Shown piece by piece: positions 23,805-32,936 of a stretch of 64,000 bases of DNA. A program made the position numbers and the translations under genes. The stretch covers positions 124,001-188,000 of the forward strand of contig NZ_QHLY01000007.1 in NCBI RefSeq assembly GCF_003185895.1, read 5' to 3'. The stretch is from Cryobacterium arcticum (GTDB taxonomy: Bacteria > Actinomycetota > Actinomycetes > Actinomycetales > Microbacteriaceae). The notes beneath the pieces are model-generated. The model saw only the letters and a list, made by a program, of their open reading frames with translations. It was not told the origin of the DNA and ran no database searches. Each line of letters starts with the position of its first letter. Within the stretch, counting starts at the first letter, position 1.

Positions 23805-25988
23805 GTGACTCCAGTGCCTCCGAACTCCGAGCCAGACGAGCAGACTCCGATCTTGCCCGTTACCGATACGGAGCCGGAACGCGAGGGTAGTGCTGCCCAG
23901 CACGAGACCTCTGCGAACCGCCCCCCTGAGCCTGCTTCCTCCTCTACTGCTGCGCCCGCAGCAGAGGCGAAGCCACCCCGCAAGACCCCGGTGCGCAGCA
24001 CCACCAGGGCACCCCGGGCTGCGGCGACCCCGCGAACATCCGCCACCCCGCGTGCCAGTGCCGGTACCCGCGCCCCGGCCAAGAAGAAGCCGACCGCTGC
24101 CGAAGCCGCCGCTGAGACTGCTGCCTCGACCGCCGCCGCCGAGTCCACCGCTGCACCGGCCACGAACGAACCGGCCGGAGCCGCTGGCGATCGCGCGGAG
24201 CCGGCCACCGCGGCCGCCCGGGTCACGGTGAGCCGCACCCCGGCGGCACGCAAGACCCCGGCCAAGACCACAGCCAAGCCCCCGGCATCGAAGGCGACCC
24301 GGCTACCGTCCACCACTACGGCCACGGCCGATACGGCGGAGGCCGTGGATGCCGCTGCGCCTGCTGCCGACCCCGCTGCTCCGGTCGAGGAGACCGGCAC
24401 CACGTCGCCGCGCGCGAGCACGCCCCGAACGAGCACACCCCGTTCGACCACGACCCGAACGAGCGCCGACCGCTCGGCGGCGGCTAAAGCTGCCGCCGCG
24501 AAGGCAGCGGCTGCCAAGTCGGAATCGGCGGCCAAGGCCAGCGCTGCGCGGGCGGAAGCCACGAAGGCGGCGTCGGCGAAGGCTGCTGCGGCTCGTGCCG
24601 CGGCCACCAAGGCCGCCCGTGCGGCGACCGCTGCCGCCCTGGCCCGCAATGCCCAGGTGGAGAACGCGGCCGAGCCGGCGCCCGAAGCCGAACCCGCTGT
24701 CGTCGAGCCCGCTGTCGTCGAAGCTGCTGTTGTCGAGCCCGCTGTTGTCGAACCCGCTGGTGAAACTGCTGTCGTCGAGGCCGAACCCGCTCCTGACGCC
24801 GCATCCGCCGCGCCCGTGGTCGTTGAGGCCGAACCCGCTGACGAACCCGCTGACGAAACCATCGTCGATGCTCCGACCACAGTGCTGCCGGTTGCCGAGA
24901 ACCCGCCCGCCGACGACGAAACCCGCGTCATGACGATCCCGGCGGTCCCCGCCGATGATGACGACACCGTCGTTCTGACCGTTCCGACTGCAGCGCCGGC
25001 GCCGGTCGCCGAGGACGCCCGCCCCGTGCGCCGTCCGTTCTGGCGGTTGCCTCGCGGTGCCGAGAAGGCCGCACCCGTTGTCGCGGCAGCGACCGTCGCC
25101 CAGACGGATACCGTTGCGCAGGCTGAACCCGTGGTTGAGTCTGCACCGGTGCCGCGCATCACTCCTCCGGTCGTGCGCAAGCCGCTGGCACCGCGCACCG
25201 GTGCATCCCCTGTGGTGAACCCCAATGCCCCGATCGAGATCTCGGTCAGCGGGCTCAACAAGCGGTTCGGCCAGAATGTCGCCGTCGCCGACGTGAACCT
25301 CCAGGTTCGGTCCGGGTCGTTCTACGGCATTGTCGGCCCCAACGGAGCAGGCAAGACCACGACACTGTCGATGATCACCGGTCTGCTGCGGCCGGATTCG
25401 GGATCCATCCACGTGCACGGCATCGACGTCTGGGCCGACCCGATTGCCGCCAAACGGGTGATCGGCGTGCTTCCCGACCGGCTGCGACTCTTCGACCGGC
25501 TCACTGGCGCCCAACTGCTCTACTACGCCGGCGTGCTGCGCGGGCTCGAGAGCGAGACCGTGCGGGCCAGGTCCGCCGACCTGGCGAAGGCCTTCGGCCT
25601 CGAGGATGCCCTCAATCGGTTGGTTGCCGACTACTCGGCCGGCATGACCAAGAAGATCGCGTTGGCCTGCGCCATGATCCACTCGCCGCGCGTGCTCGTG
25701 CTCGACGAACCGTTCGAATCGGTCGACCCGGTGTCGGCAGTGAATGTCACCGAGATCCTGCAGCGCTACGTCGCCAGCGGCGGAACCGTCATTCTCTCCA
25801 GCCACGGCATGGACCTCATCCAGCGGGTGTGCGACAACGTGGCGATCATCGTGCAGGGCTCCGTGCTGGCCGCAGGGACGATCGACGAGGTCCGCGGCAA
25901 CGCGTCGCTCGAAGAACGTTTCGTCGAGCTCGCCGGCGGACGCAAGGTTGCGGAGGGCCTGGAGTGGTTGCACAATTTCTCGGACTGA
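23805..25988 (+). CDS. ABC transporter ATPase with ~470-residue low-complexity N-terminal extension
   Basis: This is a 727-residue protein. The ABC domain occupies about 475-700: Walker A GPNGAGKTT near 510, Q-loop region GVLPDRLRLFDRLTG, signature YSAGMTKKIALA, Walker B VLVLDEPFESVDP and switch His in ILSSHGMD. Residues 1-470 are almost only Ala, Pro, Thr, Glu, Lys and Arg. They include basic stretches rich in Ala-Lys (ARKTPAKTTAKPPASK, AKAAAAKAAAAKSESAAKAS) like histone H1/HupB tails, then acidic PAVVE repeats, and a basic RPFWRLPRG just before the ATPase. The start is GTG 23805. The membrane partner is the next gene, which overlaps by 25 bp. The substrate is unknown. Confidence 0.88.
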   Translation: MTPVPPNSEPDEQTPILPVTDTEPEREGSAAQHETSANRPPEPASSSTAAPAAEAKPPRKTPVRSTTRAPRAAATPRTSATPRASAGTRAPAKKKPTAAEAAAETAASTAAAESTAAPATNEPAGAAGDRAEPATAAARVTVSRTPAARKTPAKTTAKPPASKATRLPSTTTATADTAEAVDAAAPAADPAAPVEETGTTSPRASTPRTSTPRSTTTRTSADRSAAAKAAAAKAAAAKSESAAKASAARAEATKAASAKAAAARAAATKAARAATAAALARNAQVENAAEPAPEAEPAVVEPAVVEAAVVEPAVVEPAGETAVVEAEPAPDAASAAPVVVEAEPADEPADETIVDAPTTVLPVAENPPADDETRVMTIPAVPADDDDTVVLTVPTAAPAPVAEDARPVRRPFWRLPRGAEKAAPVVAAATVAQTDTVAQAEPVVESAPVPRITPPVVRKPLAPRTGASPVVNPNAPIEISVSGLNKRFGQNVAVADVNLQVRSGSFYGIVGPNGAGKTTTLSMITGLLRPDSGSIHVHGIDVWADPIAAKRVIGVLPDRLRLFDRLTGAQLLYYAGVLRGLESETVRARSADLAKAFGLEDALNRLVADYSAGMTKKIALACAMIHSPRVLVLDEPFESVDPVSAVNVTEILQRYVASGGTVILSSHGMDLIQRVCDNVAIIVQGSVLAAGTIDEVRGNASLEERFVELAGGRKVAEGLEWLHNFSD
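24693..24752 (+). repeat. Four tandem 15-bp coding repeats (PAVVE)
   Basis: Four degenerate 15-bp units at 24693, 24708, 24723 and 24738 encode PAVVE-PAVVE-AAVVE-PAVVE inside the ABC ATPase extension. Copy number may vary between strains because the units are in phase with the reading frame. Confidence 0.8.
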
Positions 25989-27538
25989 AACTGAGGCTCC
26001 TCGCCAATCTCTTCCGGCGTAGCCCCTGGCAGGTCGTGGGAGTGGTGCTCGGCCTCGTCTACGGGCTGCTCGTCGCAGCGGCGCTGGTCGCGATGCTGAT
26101 CGCGTTCCGCTTCGTCGACGAGGTGGGCACCATCCGCGACGGACTCATCGTGGTGGGCTCGCTGGTGGTGCTCGGCTTCATTCTCGTGCCGCTCATCTTC
26201 GGCGTGGACGACAGCATGGACCCGCGCAAGTTCTCCACCATGGGCATTCCGAACAAGCAGCTCTCGCTCGGCCTCGCAGTGTCGTCGCTGCTGGGAGTTC
26301 CGTCTGCGACGCTCGCGCTGGTGCTGCTGGGCACCATCGTGACCTGGTCGCGGGGCGTAGGCGAAACCCTCTTCGCCATCGTGGCGGCAGCACTGCTGCT
26401 GGCCACCTGCATGCTGGCCTCCAGGGTGAGCACGTCGATCGCGGCGTTCCTCCTGTCAACCCGGCGCTCGCGCGAGTTCACCGGCATCGTCGGTCTGCTG
26501 CTGATCGTGATGATCACCCCGGTCGTCGTGCTGCTGGTGAACGTCGACTGGAGCCAGTACGGCCTCGACCTGCTCGGTGGATTTGCGGCCATCCTCGGCT
26601 GGACCCCGCTCGGAGCAGCCTGGGCTGTTCCCGGCGACGCCGCAGCCGGCGATTGGGGCCTCTCCCTGCTCCGGCTCGTGATCGCCGCTCTGACCGTGTA
26701 CCTGCTCTGGCTGGCCTGGCAGGCGCTCGTGGCCCGCATGCTCATCACGCCCGGCCGGGAGGCTCAGGCCCGCCAGTACGGCGGCCTGGGCTGGTTCGAC
26801 CGTCTGCCGCACAACCCGACCGGCGCCATCGCCGCACGCAGCATCACCTACTGGGGCCGTGACCCCCGCTACTGGGTGTCGTTGATCATGATCCCGATCG
26901 TGCCGGTGCTGGTCATCCTGCCGCTGGCCGTGGCCGGGATGCCGTTCGAGTACCTCGCCCTGGTACCGGTGCCGCTGATGTGCGTCTTCCTCGGCTGGAC
27001 ACTGCACAACGATGTCGCCTACGACCACACCGCGATCTGGCTGCACGTGGTCTCCGGGCCGCGAGGAGTCGCCGACAGGCTCGGCCGCCTCGTGCCCGCC
27101 CTGTTCGTGGGCATTCCGCTGATCGGACTCGGATCGGCCATCAGCGTGGCCGTCTACGGCGACTGGGCCGTGCTGCCCGGTCTGCTGGGGGTCAGCACCT
27201 GCATCCTGCTCGCCGGCCTCGGCTTCTCCAGTTTCACCTCGGCCCGGTTCCCGTACCCGGCAACCAAGCCGGGGGATAGCCCGTTCGCTCAGCCGCAGGC
27301 GTCGGACACCGCGGCGGCCGTCATCCAGTCCTTCACCTTCGTGGGCTCGATCGTGGTGGCGCTGCCGGCCATCATCTGCGCCGTGCTCGGTGTCTTCGTC
27401 GATCCGATCTGGAACCTGCCGGCGCTCTACTGGGGCCTGGGCGTGGGAGCGTTCATGCTGGTCGGGGGCGTCTGGTTAGGTTCGCGCACTTTCGAGCGCC
27501 GCGGACCTGAGATGCTCTCCTCCGCATTGCGCGCATAG
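25964..27538 (+). CDS. ABC transporter membrane protein
   Basis: This is a polytopic protein of about 524 residues with roughly 12 hydrophobic segments in two halves, separated by a hydrophilic loop (RMLITPGREAQARQYGGLGWFDRL, described here as the linker around residue 270). It is a known partner type of the preceding single ATPase in Actinobacteria, an ABC-2-like exporter of unknown substrate. The start taken is GTG 25964, inside the ATPase 3' end; the frame is open further upstream but there only as an Arg-rich shadow. No substrate-binding protein is nearby, which fits export. Confidence 0.8.
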   Translation: MVAQFLGLKLRLLANLFRRSPWQVVGVVLGLVYGLLVAAALVAMLIAFRFVDEVGTIRDGLIVVGSLVVLGFILVPLIFGVDDSMDPRKFSTMGIPNKQLSLGLAVSSLLGVPSATLALVLLGTIVTWSRGVGETLFAIVAAALLLATCMLASRVSTSIAAFLLSTRRSREFTGIVGLLLIVMITPVVVLLVNVDWSQYGLDLLGGFAAILGWTPLGAAWAVPGDAAAGDWGLSLLRLVIAALTVYLLWLAWQALVARMLITPGREAQARQYGGLGWFDRLPHNPTGAIAARSITYWGRDPRYWVSLIMIPIVPVLVILPLAVAGMPFEYLALVPVPLMCVFLGWTLHNDVAYDHTAIWLHVVSGPRGVADRLGRLVPALFVGIPLIGLGSAISVAVYGDWAVLPGLLGVSTCILLAGLGFSSFTSARFPYPATKPGDSPFAQPQASDTAAAVIQSFTFVGSIVVALPAIICAVLGVFVDPIWNLPALYWGLGVGAFMLVGGVWLGSRTFERRGPEMLSSALRA

Positions 27539-27556
27539 CTGCATACACTTGAGACC

Positions 27557-27853
27557 ATGACACTCGACATTCGCGCAAGCATCGCAGACCCCGGCCGGGG
27601 CCCAGAAACCGGTGGCGGAACGTCCACGCTCGACCGTGAACTCGAAGAACTGCTGAACCAGGAGCAGATCGAGCCCGGGGACCACGAACGATTTTCGCAC
27701 TACGTGCCTAAAGACAAGATCCTCGAGTCCGCGATGACAGGTAAGCCGGTCAAAGCGCTGTGCGGCAAGAAGTGGCTCCCGGGCCGCGACCCGGAGAAGT
27801 TCCCGGTCTGCCCCACCTGTAAGTCGATCTACGAAAAGATGAAGCAGGACTGA
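27557..27853 (+). CDS. DUF3039 family protein
   Basis: This is a 98-residue actinobacterial protein of unknown function. The C-terminal half holds the conserved core: RFSHYVPKDKILESAMTGKP, then CGKKWLPGRDPEKFPVCPTC with three cysteines that could bind zinc. The N terminus is variable. It lies 18 bp after the ABC permease stop and may be co-transcribed. It is convergent with pncB. Confidence 0.88.
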   Translation: MTLDIRASIADPGRGPETGGGTSTLDRELEELLNQEQIEPGDHERFSHYVPKDKILESAMTGKPVKALCGKKWLPGRDPEKFPVCPTCKSIYEKMKQD

Positions 27854-27879
27854 CCGGTCCGCCGCATCCGCCGCATCCG

Positions 27880-29217
27880 CTACCGGTAGACGGTCGGAAT
27901 GACGGCTTCGCCGCGTCCGAGCCTGAAGGCGTCGATCGGCAGTTCCCGCATGGCAGCGGCGTTCTGCTCGCGGGCCAGCCGGGTGCCGGATGCGCCCAGG
28001 TAGCGTTCGTCCACCACCCCGGCTTCCATCAGCGGTACCAGGAGCGGCCGCTCTGTGGAGTCGTTCGCAGCAGCGGCTGCCGGCGCCTCTGCCGCGGCGA
28101 AGTCACCGTCGGCGGTGACCGTCACGACCTCTTCGCGGGCGGTGCCGGTGGCGTCCAAGCGGCGCAGCGCGTTCTTCCGGCCGCCGACCGAGGCCTTGTG
28201 CGCGGAGGTCTTCGCCACCGAGACCCACTCGTCGGCGTCGTTCTTGTGGGCCACGAGCTTGTAGACCATGCCGGCAGCGGGGGCGCCCGACCCGGTGACG
28301 AGCGAGGTGCCCACCCCGAAGGCGTCGACCGGTGACGCCGACAGTGCGGCGATCGAGTACTCGTCGAGATCGCTGGTGACGGTGATGTGGGTGTTCACCG
28401 CCCCGAGGGAGTCCAACTGGGCCCGAGCCGCGGCGACCACGGTGGGCAGGTCGCCGGAGTCGATGCGGATGGAGCCCAGCCCGGTTCCGGCCACGGCCAC
28501 GGCCAGTTCGATGCCGCGTTCGATGTTGTAGGTGTCCACCAGCAGCGTGGTCGACGCGCCGAACGCATCCACCTGGGCGCGGAAGGCGTCTTCTTCGCTG
28601 TCGTGCAGCAGCGTGAACGAGTGTGCGGCGGTGCCCATGGTGGGGATGCCCCAGCTGCGGCCGGCCTCCAGGTTGCTGGTGGAGGCGAAGCCGGCGATAT
28701 ACGCGGCACGCGCGGCGGCGACCGCGGCGTATTCGCTGGTGCGGCGGGAACCCATCTCGGCCAGTGGCCGACCCAGGCTCACCGAGACCATCCGGGCGGC
28801 CGCGCTGGCCACGGCGCTGTCGTAGTTGAGCACACTGAGAATCAGGGTTTCGAGCACGACGCATTCGGCGAAGGTGCCGTCCACCTGGATCAGCGGGGAG
28901 CCGGGGAAGTAGGCGTCACCCTCGCGGTAGCCCCAGATGTTGCCGCTGAACGAATAGTCCGCCAGCCAGTCCAGGGTGGGCGGGCGAACCACGTCGTTGT
29001 TGCGCAGCCAGTCGAGTTCGGCGTCGCGGAAGCGGAAGTCTCTGATCAGGTCGAGCAGGCGGCCGGTGCCGGCCACGATGCCGTAGCGCCGCCCGGCAGG
29101 CAACCGCCGGGCGAAGGCCTCGAACATGCACTCGCGGTTCGCGGTGCCGCTCTGAATGGCGGCATCCACCATGGTGAGCTCGTAGCGGTCGGTTCGAAGT
29201 GCGGAAGACTCGGTCAC
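27880..29217 (-). CDS. pncB: Nicotinate phosphoribosyltransferase
   Basis: This is a 445-residue enzyme of the NAD salvage (Preiss-Handler) pathway: nicotinate + PRPP + ATP to nicotinate mononucleotide. Landmarks are ALRTDRYELTMVDAAIQSGT at the N terminus, CMFEAFARRLPAGRRYGI, MGTAAHSFTLLHDSEEDAF with the regulatory phospho-His region, LLVDTYNIERGIE, RIDSGDL and FGVGTSLVTGSGAPAAGMVYKLV. The start is GTG 29215-29217. It follows fabF by 21 bp and is probably co-transcribed. I saw no GTCA-N3-TGAC operator upstream of this transcript, unlike nrtR-nadA. Confidence 0.93.
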   Translation of the reverse strand: MTESSALRTDRYELTMVDAAIQSGTANRECMFEAFARRLPAGRRYGIVAGTGRLLDLIRDFRFRDAELDWLRNNDVVRPPTLDWLADYSFSGNIWGYREGDAYFPGSPLIQVDGTFAECVVLETLILSVLNYDSAVASAAARMVSVSLGRPLAEMGSRRTSEYAAVAAARAAYIAGFASTSNLEAGRSWGIPTMGTAAHSFTLLHDSEEDAFRAQVDAFGASTTLLVDTYNIERGIELAVAVAGTGLGSIRIDSGDLPTVVAAARAQLDSLGAVNTHITVTSDLDEYSIAALSASPVDAFGVGTSLVTGSGAPAAGMVYKLVAHKNDADEWVSVAKTSAHKASVGGRKNALRRLDATGTAREEVVTVTADGDFAAAEAPAAAAANDSTERPLLVPLMEAGVVDERYLGASGTRLAREQNAAAMRELPIDAFRLGRGEAVIPTVYR

Positions 29218-29238
29218 CCGCGCAAGCCTAGTCGTGAC

Positions 29239-30471
29239 TTAGAGCGCGCCGAAGGCCACGATGCAGTTCTGGCCGCCGAAGCCGAACGCGTTGACCAGGG
29301 CATGCTTGATCGGCTGGATCCGAGCGGTGAGCGGTGTGTAGTCCAGGCCGCACTCCGGGTCGGGGGTGCGCAGGTTGATCGTGGGCGGCACGATGCCGTT
29401 CTTGATCGACAGGGCGCCGACCAGCGCGGACAGCGCACCGGCTGCGCCGATCATGTGCCCGGTCATCGACTTTGGCGCGGTGATCGAGATCTTGTCGGCA
29501 AAGTGCCGCAGGGACTCGCGGATGGCGAGGGTTTCGGCCTTGTCGTTCGCCTGGGTGGAGGTGCCGTGGGCGACGATCATGTCGATGTCGGCCGGGTTGA
29601 GCTTGCTCTTGTCGAGCGCACGGGTGATGGCCTGGCTGGCGTATTTGCCCGACGGGTCGGGTGCGACGATGCTGAAACCGTCACTGGTGAGGGCGCCGCC
29701 GAGGACCTCGGCGTAGACGCGGGCTCCGCGTGCCCTGGCGTGGGAGAGCAGCTCCATCACGAAAACGACCGCGCCCTCGCCGAAGACGAGGCCGTTGCGG
29801 TTGGCGTCGAACGGGCGGCTGGCCTCGGTGGGCTCGATGTTGTGGGTCGACGCGGCGTGCATGGCGTTCAGCCCGGCGAACATCACCGGGGTGATGGCGG
29901 CTTCCACGCCGCCGGCGATCACGACGTCGGCGTCGCCGGTGACCAGCATGGTGCGGGCCTCGAGCAGCGCGTAGGCACCGCTGGCGCAGGCCAGGGCGCT
30001 GGCGTTCACGGGGCCGTGCACGCCGAGGTCGATCGCGATCTCGCAGGCGGCCATGTTCATCAGCGACTGCGGCACGAAGCGGGGGGAGATGCGACGGGGG
30101 CTGCCGGCGTTGACGTGTTCGGTCGCATCCTGGATCTCGGCGTAGCCGGATACCGCGCTGTTCACCACGACAGCGGTGTGGATGCCCTCCATCGACGGGC
30201 CGAAGCCGGCGTCGGCGACGGCTTCACGGGCCGCGGCGATGGCCATCTGGGAGGCGCGAGAGGCACGCTTGGCCTGCTTGACCGCCATGCGGGTGGTGGG
30301 GTCGAAGTCCTTGACCTCCCCGGCGATCTGGGTGGGCAGGTCGGTGGCGTCGAACTGGGTGATGCGGGCCACGCCGCTGCGACCGTTGATCAGGCCGTCC
30401 CAGGTCTCGGTCCACGAATTGCCGAGCGGGGTGAGGGCTCCCAATCCGGTGATTACGACTCGATCATTCAT
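29239..30471 (-). CDS. fabF: 3-oxoacyl-[acyl-carrier-protein] synthase II
   Basis: This is a 410-residue KAS II condensing enzyme for fatty-acid elongation. The Cys-His-His triad is complete: Cys162 in SALACASGAYA, His302 in VAHGTSTQAND and His339 in KSMTGHMIGAAGAL. The C terminus VNAFGFGGQNCIVAFG is typical. The start is ATG 30469-30471, supported by GGAG 9 bp upstream; the frame stays open ~70 codons further but without homology. No fabD/fabH/acpP genes are adjacent, so this may be an additional synthase outside the main FAS-II operon. Upstream direct repeats are described separately. Confidence 0.92.
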   Translation of the reverse strand: MNDRVVITGLGALTPLGNSWTETWDGLINGRSGVARITQFDATDLPTQIAGEVKDFDPTTRMAVKQAKRASRASQMAIAAAREAVADAGFGPSMEGIHTAVVVNSAVSGYAEIQDATEHVNAGSPRRISPRFVPQSLMNMAACEIAIDLGVHGPVNASALACASGAYALLEARTMLVTGDADVVIAGGVEAAITPVMFAGLNAMHAASTHNIEPTEASRPFDANRNGLVFGEGAVVFVMELLSHARARGARVYAEVLGGALTSDGFSIVAPDPSGKYASQAITRALDKSKLNPADIDMIVAHGTSTQANDKAETLAIRESLRHFADKISITAPKSMTGHMIGAAGALSALVGALSIKNGIVPPTINLRTPDPECGLDYTPLTARIQPIKHALVNAFGFGGQNCIVAFGAL

Positions 30472-30549
30472 GACGATCATCTCCTCAGACGGCGCGAGGG
30501 ACGTCTCCGGTGCGGGCTCTGTCTGGTTGACCTGGCCCACATGCCGAGT

Positions 30550-30623
30550 GTAGTTACGGGTATATACGTCTCCACGTACGTTGGAGCGTTTTGGGCATAC
30601 ATTCGAGCGTTGTGGGTATATAG
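30550..30623 (-). repeat. Three short direct repeats in the fabF/murI divergent promoter region
   Basis: On the minus strand three related units read TATATACCCACAACGCTC (C), GTATGCCCAAAACGCTC (B) and GTATATACCCGTAACTAC (A). Their CCC cores lie at 30614-30616, 30593-30595 and 30558-30560, giving spacings of 21 and 35 bp. Two helical turns between C and B suggest same-face binding of a regulator. No known operator is assigned. Confidence 0.5.
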
Positions 30624-30671
30624 CGGTATCTGGCCGGGGCGGAATGCCGAACCCGGCTAGGCTTGATTGTC

Positions 30672-31538
30672 GTGACGGATGCACCGATTGGGATTTTCGA
30701 CTCCGGCGTCGGCGGGCTGACCGTCGCCCGGGCCATCAAGGACCAATTGCCCAATGAGTCCATCCTCTACATCGGCGACACCGCCCATTCGCCCTACGGG
30801 CCGAAGAAGATCGCCGATGTTCGGGAGTACGCCCTCGACGTTCTCGACGATCTCGTCGCCCAGGATGTGAAGTTGCTGGTAATCGCCTGCAACACCGCAT
30901 CGGCGGCCGTGTTGCGGGATGCCCGGGAGCGTTACAGCGTGCCCGTCATCGAAGTGATCCAACCCGCCGTGCGCCGCGCCGTCGGCACCACCCGCAACAA
31001 GCGGGTCGGCGTGGTGGGAACCGTTGGCACCGTGAACTCTCGCGCCTACAACGACGCCTTCGCCGCCGCGACCGATATCCAACTGTTCTCGCAAGCCTGC
31101 CCGCGGTTCGTCGAGTTCGTCGAGAGCGGTGTGACCACCGGTGCCGAGGTGCTGCGGGTTGCGGAGGAATACCTGGCTCCGCTCAAGGCCGCCGACGTGG
31201 ACACCCTCGTGCTCGGCTGCACCCACTACCCGTTCCTGCGCGGCGTCATCTCCTATGTGATGGGGGATGCCGTGACCCTGGTCTCCAGCCACACCGAGAC
31301 CGCCAACGACGTCTACCGGGTACTCGTGGGGCAGGGCCTCGAACGCGTCGAGACCGCACCGCCCAGCTACCGCTACGAAGCCACCGGCGACAGCGCCGAC
31401 GATTTCCTCCGCCTCGCCCACCGCCTGCTCGGCCCGGAGATCTCCCGGGTCGATTTGGTCGCGACCGGAACCATCAGCCTCAGCGAGGTGGCCAGACTGG
31501 CCGCCTCGACCCCCCGCCTGTTCAAGGAGAACCCGTGA
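30672..31538 (+). CDS. murI: Glutamate racemase
   Basis: This 288-residue enzyme converts L-glutamate to D-glutamate for peptidoglycan. The paired catalytic cysteines are Cys73 ([10 protein letters not shown]) and Cys183 ([10 protein letters not shown]); the N terminus [16 protein letters not shown] is diagnostic. GTG 30672 is preferred; TTG 30663 is also in frame. Its stop overlaps the rph start (GTGA), heading a murI-rph-rdgB operon that is conserved in Actinobacteria. Confidence 0.95.
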   Translation: MTDAPIGIFDSGVGGLTVARAIKDQLPNESILYIGDTAHSPYGPKKIADVREYALDVLDDLVAQDVKLLVIACNTASAAVLRDARERYSVPVIEVIQPAVRRAVGTTRNKRVGVVGTVGTVNSRAYNDAFAAATDIQLFSQACPRFVEFVESGVTTGAEVLRVAEEYLAPLKAADVDTLVLGCTHYPFLRGVISYVMGDAVTLVSSHTETANDVYRVLVGQGLERVETAPPSYRYEATGDSADDFLRLAHRLLGPEISRVDLVATGTISLSEVARLAASTPRLFKENP

Positions 31539-32269
31539 CCGACATCCTGCGCGCCGATGGCCGCACCAACGACCAGCTGCGCCCCGTGACCATCGAGCGT
31601 GGGTGGAGCGACCAGGCCGAGGGGTCGGCGTTGATCTCGTTCGGCCGCACCAAGGTGCTCGCCACCGCGTCGTTCACTAACGGCGTGCCGCGCTGGATGG
31701 CCGGCAAGGGCAAGGGCTGGGTCACCGCTGAGTACTCGATGCTGCCCCGCTCCACCAACTCCCGCATGGACCGCGAATCGGTCAAGGGCCGCATCGGTGG
31801 CCGCACCCACGAGATCAGCCGGCTGATCGGCCGGAGCCTCCGTGCCGTCGTCGACATGAAGGCGCTGGGCGAGAACACCATCGTCATCGACTGCGACGTG
31901 CTTCAGGCGGATGGCGGCACGCGCACCGCCGCGATCACGGGCGCCTATGTGGCCCTGGCCGACGCCCTCGAGTGGGGCCGCGAGAAGAAGTTCATCGCCC
32001 AGAAGGCCCAGCCGCTCACCGACAGCGTCGCCGCCGTCTCGGTGGGCATCATCGCCGGGGTGCCGATGCTCGACCTGGCGTACACCGAGGATTCGCGCGC
32101 CGAGACCGACATGAACGTTGTCGTCACCGGCCGCGGCAAGTTCATCGAGGTGCAGGGCACGGCCGAGGGAGCCCCCTTCGACCGCACCGAGCTCAACTCC
32201 CTGCTCGACCTCGCTCTCGCCGGTGCGATCACGCTCACCGACCTGCAGAAGACCACCCTGGGCCGCTGA
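31535..32269 (+). CDS. rph: Ribonuclease PH
   Basis: This 244-residue phosphorolytic 3'-5' exoribonuclease trims tRNA 3' ends. It has the family blocks [65 protein letters not shown] and [17 protein letters not shown] (active-site Asp residues). Length is normal. The start is GTG 31535, overlapping murI; rdgB follows after one base. Confidence 0.96.
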   Translation: MTDILRADGRTNDQLRPVTIERGWSDQAEGSALISFGRTKVLATASFTNGVPRWMAGKGKGWVTAEYSMLPRSTNSRMDRESVKGRIGGRTHEISRLIGRSLRAVVDMKALGENTIVIDCDVLQADGGTRTAAITGAYVALADALEWGREKKFIAQKAQPLTDSVAAVSVGIIAGVPMLDLAYTEDSRAETDMNVVVTGRGKFIEVQGTAEGAPFDRTELNSLLDLALAGAITLTDLQKTTLGR

Positions 32270-32270
32270 G

Positions 32271-32861
32271 ATGCGCGTCGTTCTCGCCACCCACAACGCC
32301 CACAAGGTCGAGGAACTCAGGCGCATCCTCGCACCTCTGCTGCCCGGCCTCGAGGTGCTGGCCTACGACGGCCCGGAGCCGGTCGAGAACGGCGCGACCT
32401 TCACCGAGAACGCGCTGATCAAGGCCCGCGCCGCCGCAGCCCACACCGGGTTACCCGCCATCGCGGATGACTCCGGCATCTGCGTGGATGTGCTGGGCGG
32501 CTCGCCCGGCATCTTCTCCGCCCGCTGGGCGGGACCGGCGCGGGACTCGGCCGAGAACCTGAACCTGCTGCTCTGGCAGATCAGCGACATCGCCGACGAA
32601 CACCGCGCCGGGCACTTCACCTGCGTCGCCGCACTGGCGTTGCCGAACGGCGTGGAACGGGCCGTGACGGGGGTGTGGCCCGGGCGCATCCTGCACGCCC
32701 CCGCGGGTGCGGGCGGGTTCGGCTATGACCCGATCTTCCAGCCTGACGGCCATGACGTGTCGGCCGCCGAGTTGTCTGCGGAGGTCAAGAACGCCGAGAG
32801 TCACCGGGCCATCGCCTTCGCGGCACTCGGGCCGGTGCTCTCTGAACTCCTGGCATCCTGA
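32271..32861 (+). CDS. rdgB: Non-canonical purine NTP pyrophosphatase (RdgB/HAM1)
   Basis: This 196-residue house-cleaning enzyme hydrolyses ITP, dITP and XTP to monophosphates. Motifs are VLATHNAHKVEELR, FTENALIKARAAA, AIADDSGICVDVLGGSPG with catalytic Asp, SARWAGP, GFGYDPIFQP and ESHRAIAF. It starts one base after the rph stop (ATG 32271) and ends the operon. Confidence 0.95.
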   Translation: MRVVLATHNAHKVEELRRILAPLLPGLEVLAYDGPEPVENGATFTENALIKARAAAAHTGLPAIADDSGICVDVLGGSPGIFSARWAGPARDSAENLNLLLWQISDIADEHRAGHFTCVAALALPNGVERAVTGVWPGRILHAPAGAGGFGYDPIFQPDGHDVSAAELSAEVKNAESHRAIAFAALGPVLSELLAS

Positions 32862-32936
32862 CCTGCTGAGAACGGCACTCATTCCCAACTAGCGGCCGGG
32901 CTGGCTTTCGCCCCGCGCGGCTCGTACCGTGGAGGC

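Noticed and set aside
23609-25261. A 550-codon minus-strand Ser/Ala/Gly-rich frame opposite the ABC ATPase extension
   Set aside because: It is the mirror of a repetitive coding region; the plus-strand frame continues directly into a real ATPase domain, so the plus strand is the coding one.
27854-27879. CCGCATCCG tandem copy between DUF3039 and pncB as a repeat element
   Set aside because: Two 9-bp copies in GC-rich sequence are within chance expectation, and no palindrome or further copies are seen.
28387-30660. A 757-codon plus-strand open frame opposite pncB and fabF
   Set aside because: Its translation is Gly/Val/His/Arg-rich without any domain and it runs antisense to two well-supported enzymes. 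Long antisense frames are expected at this GC content.
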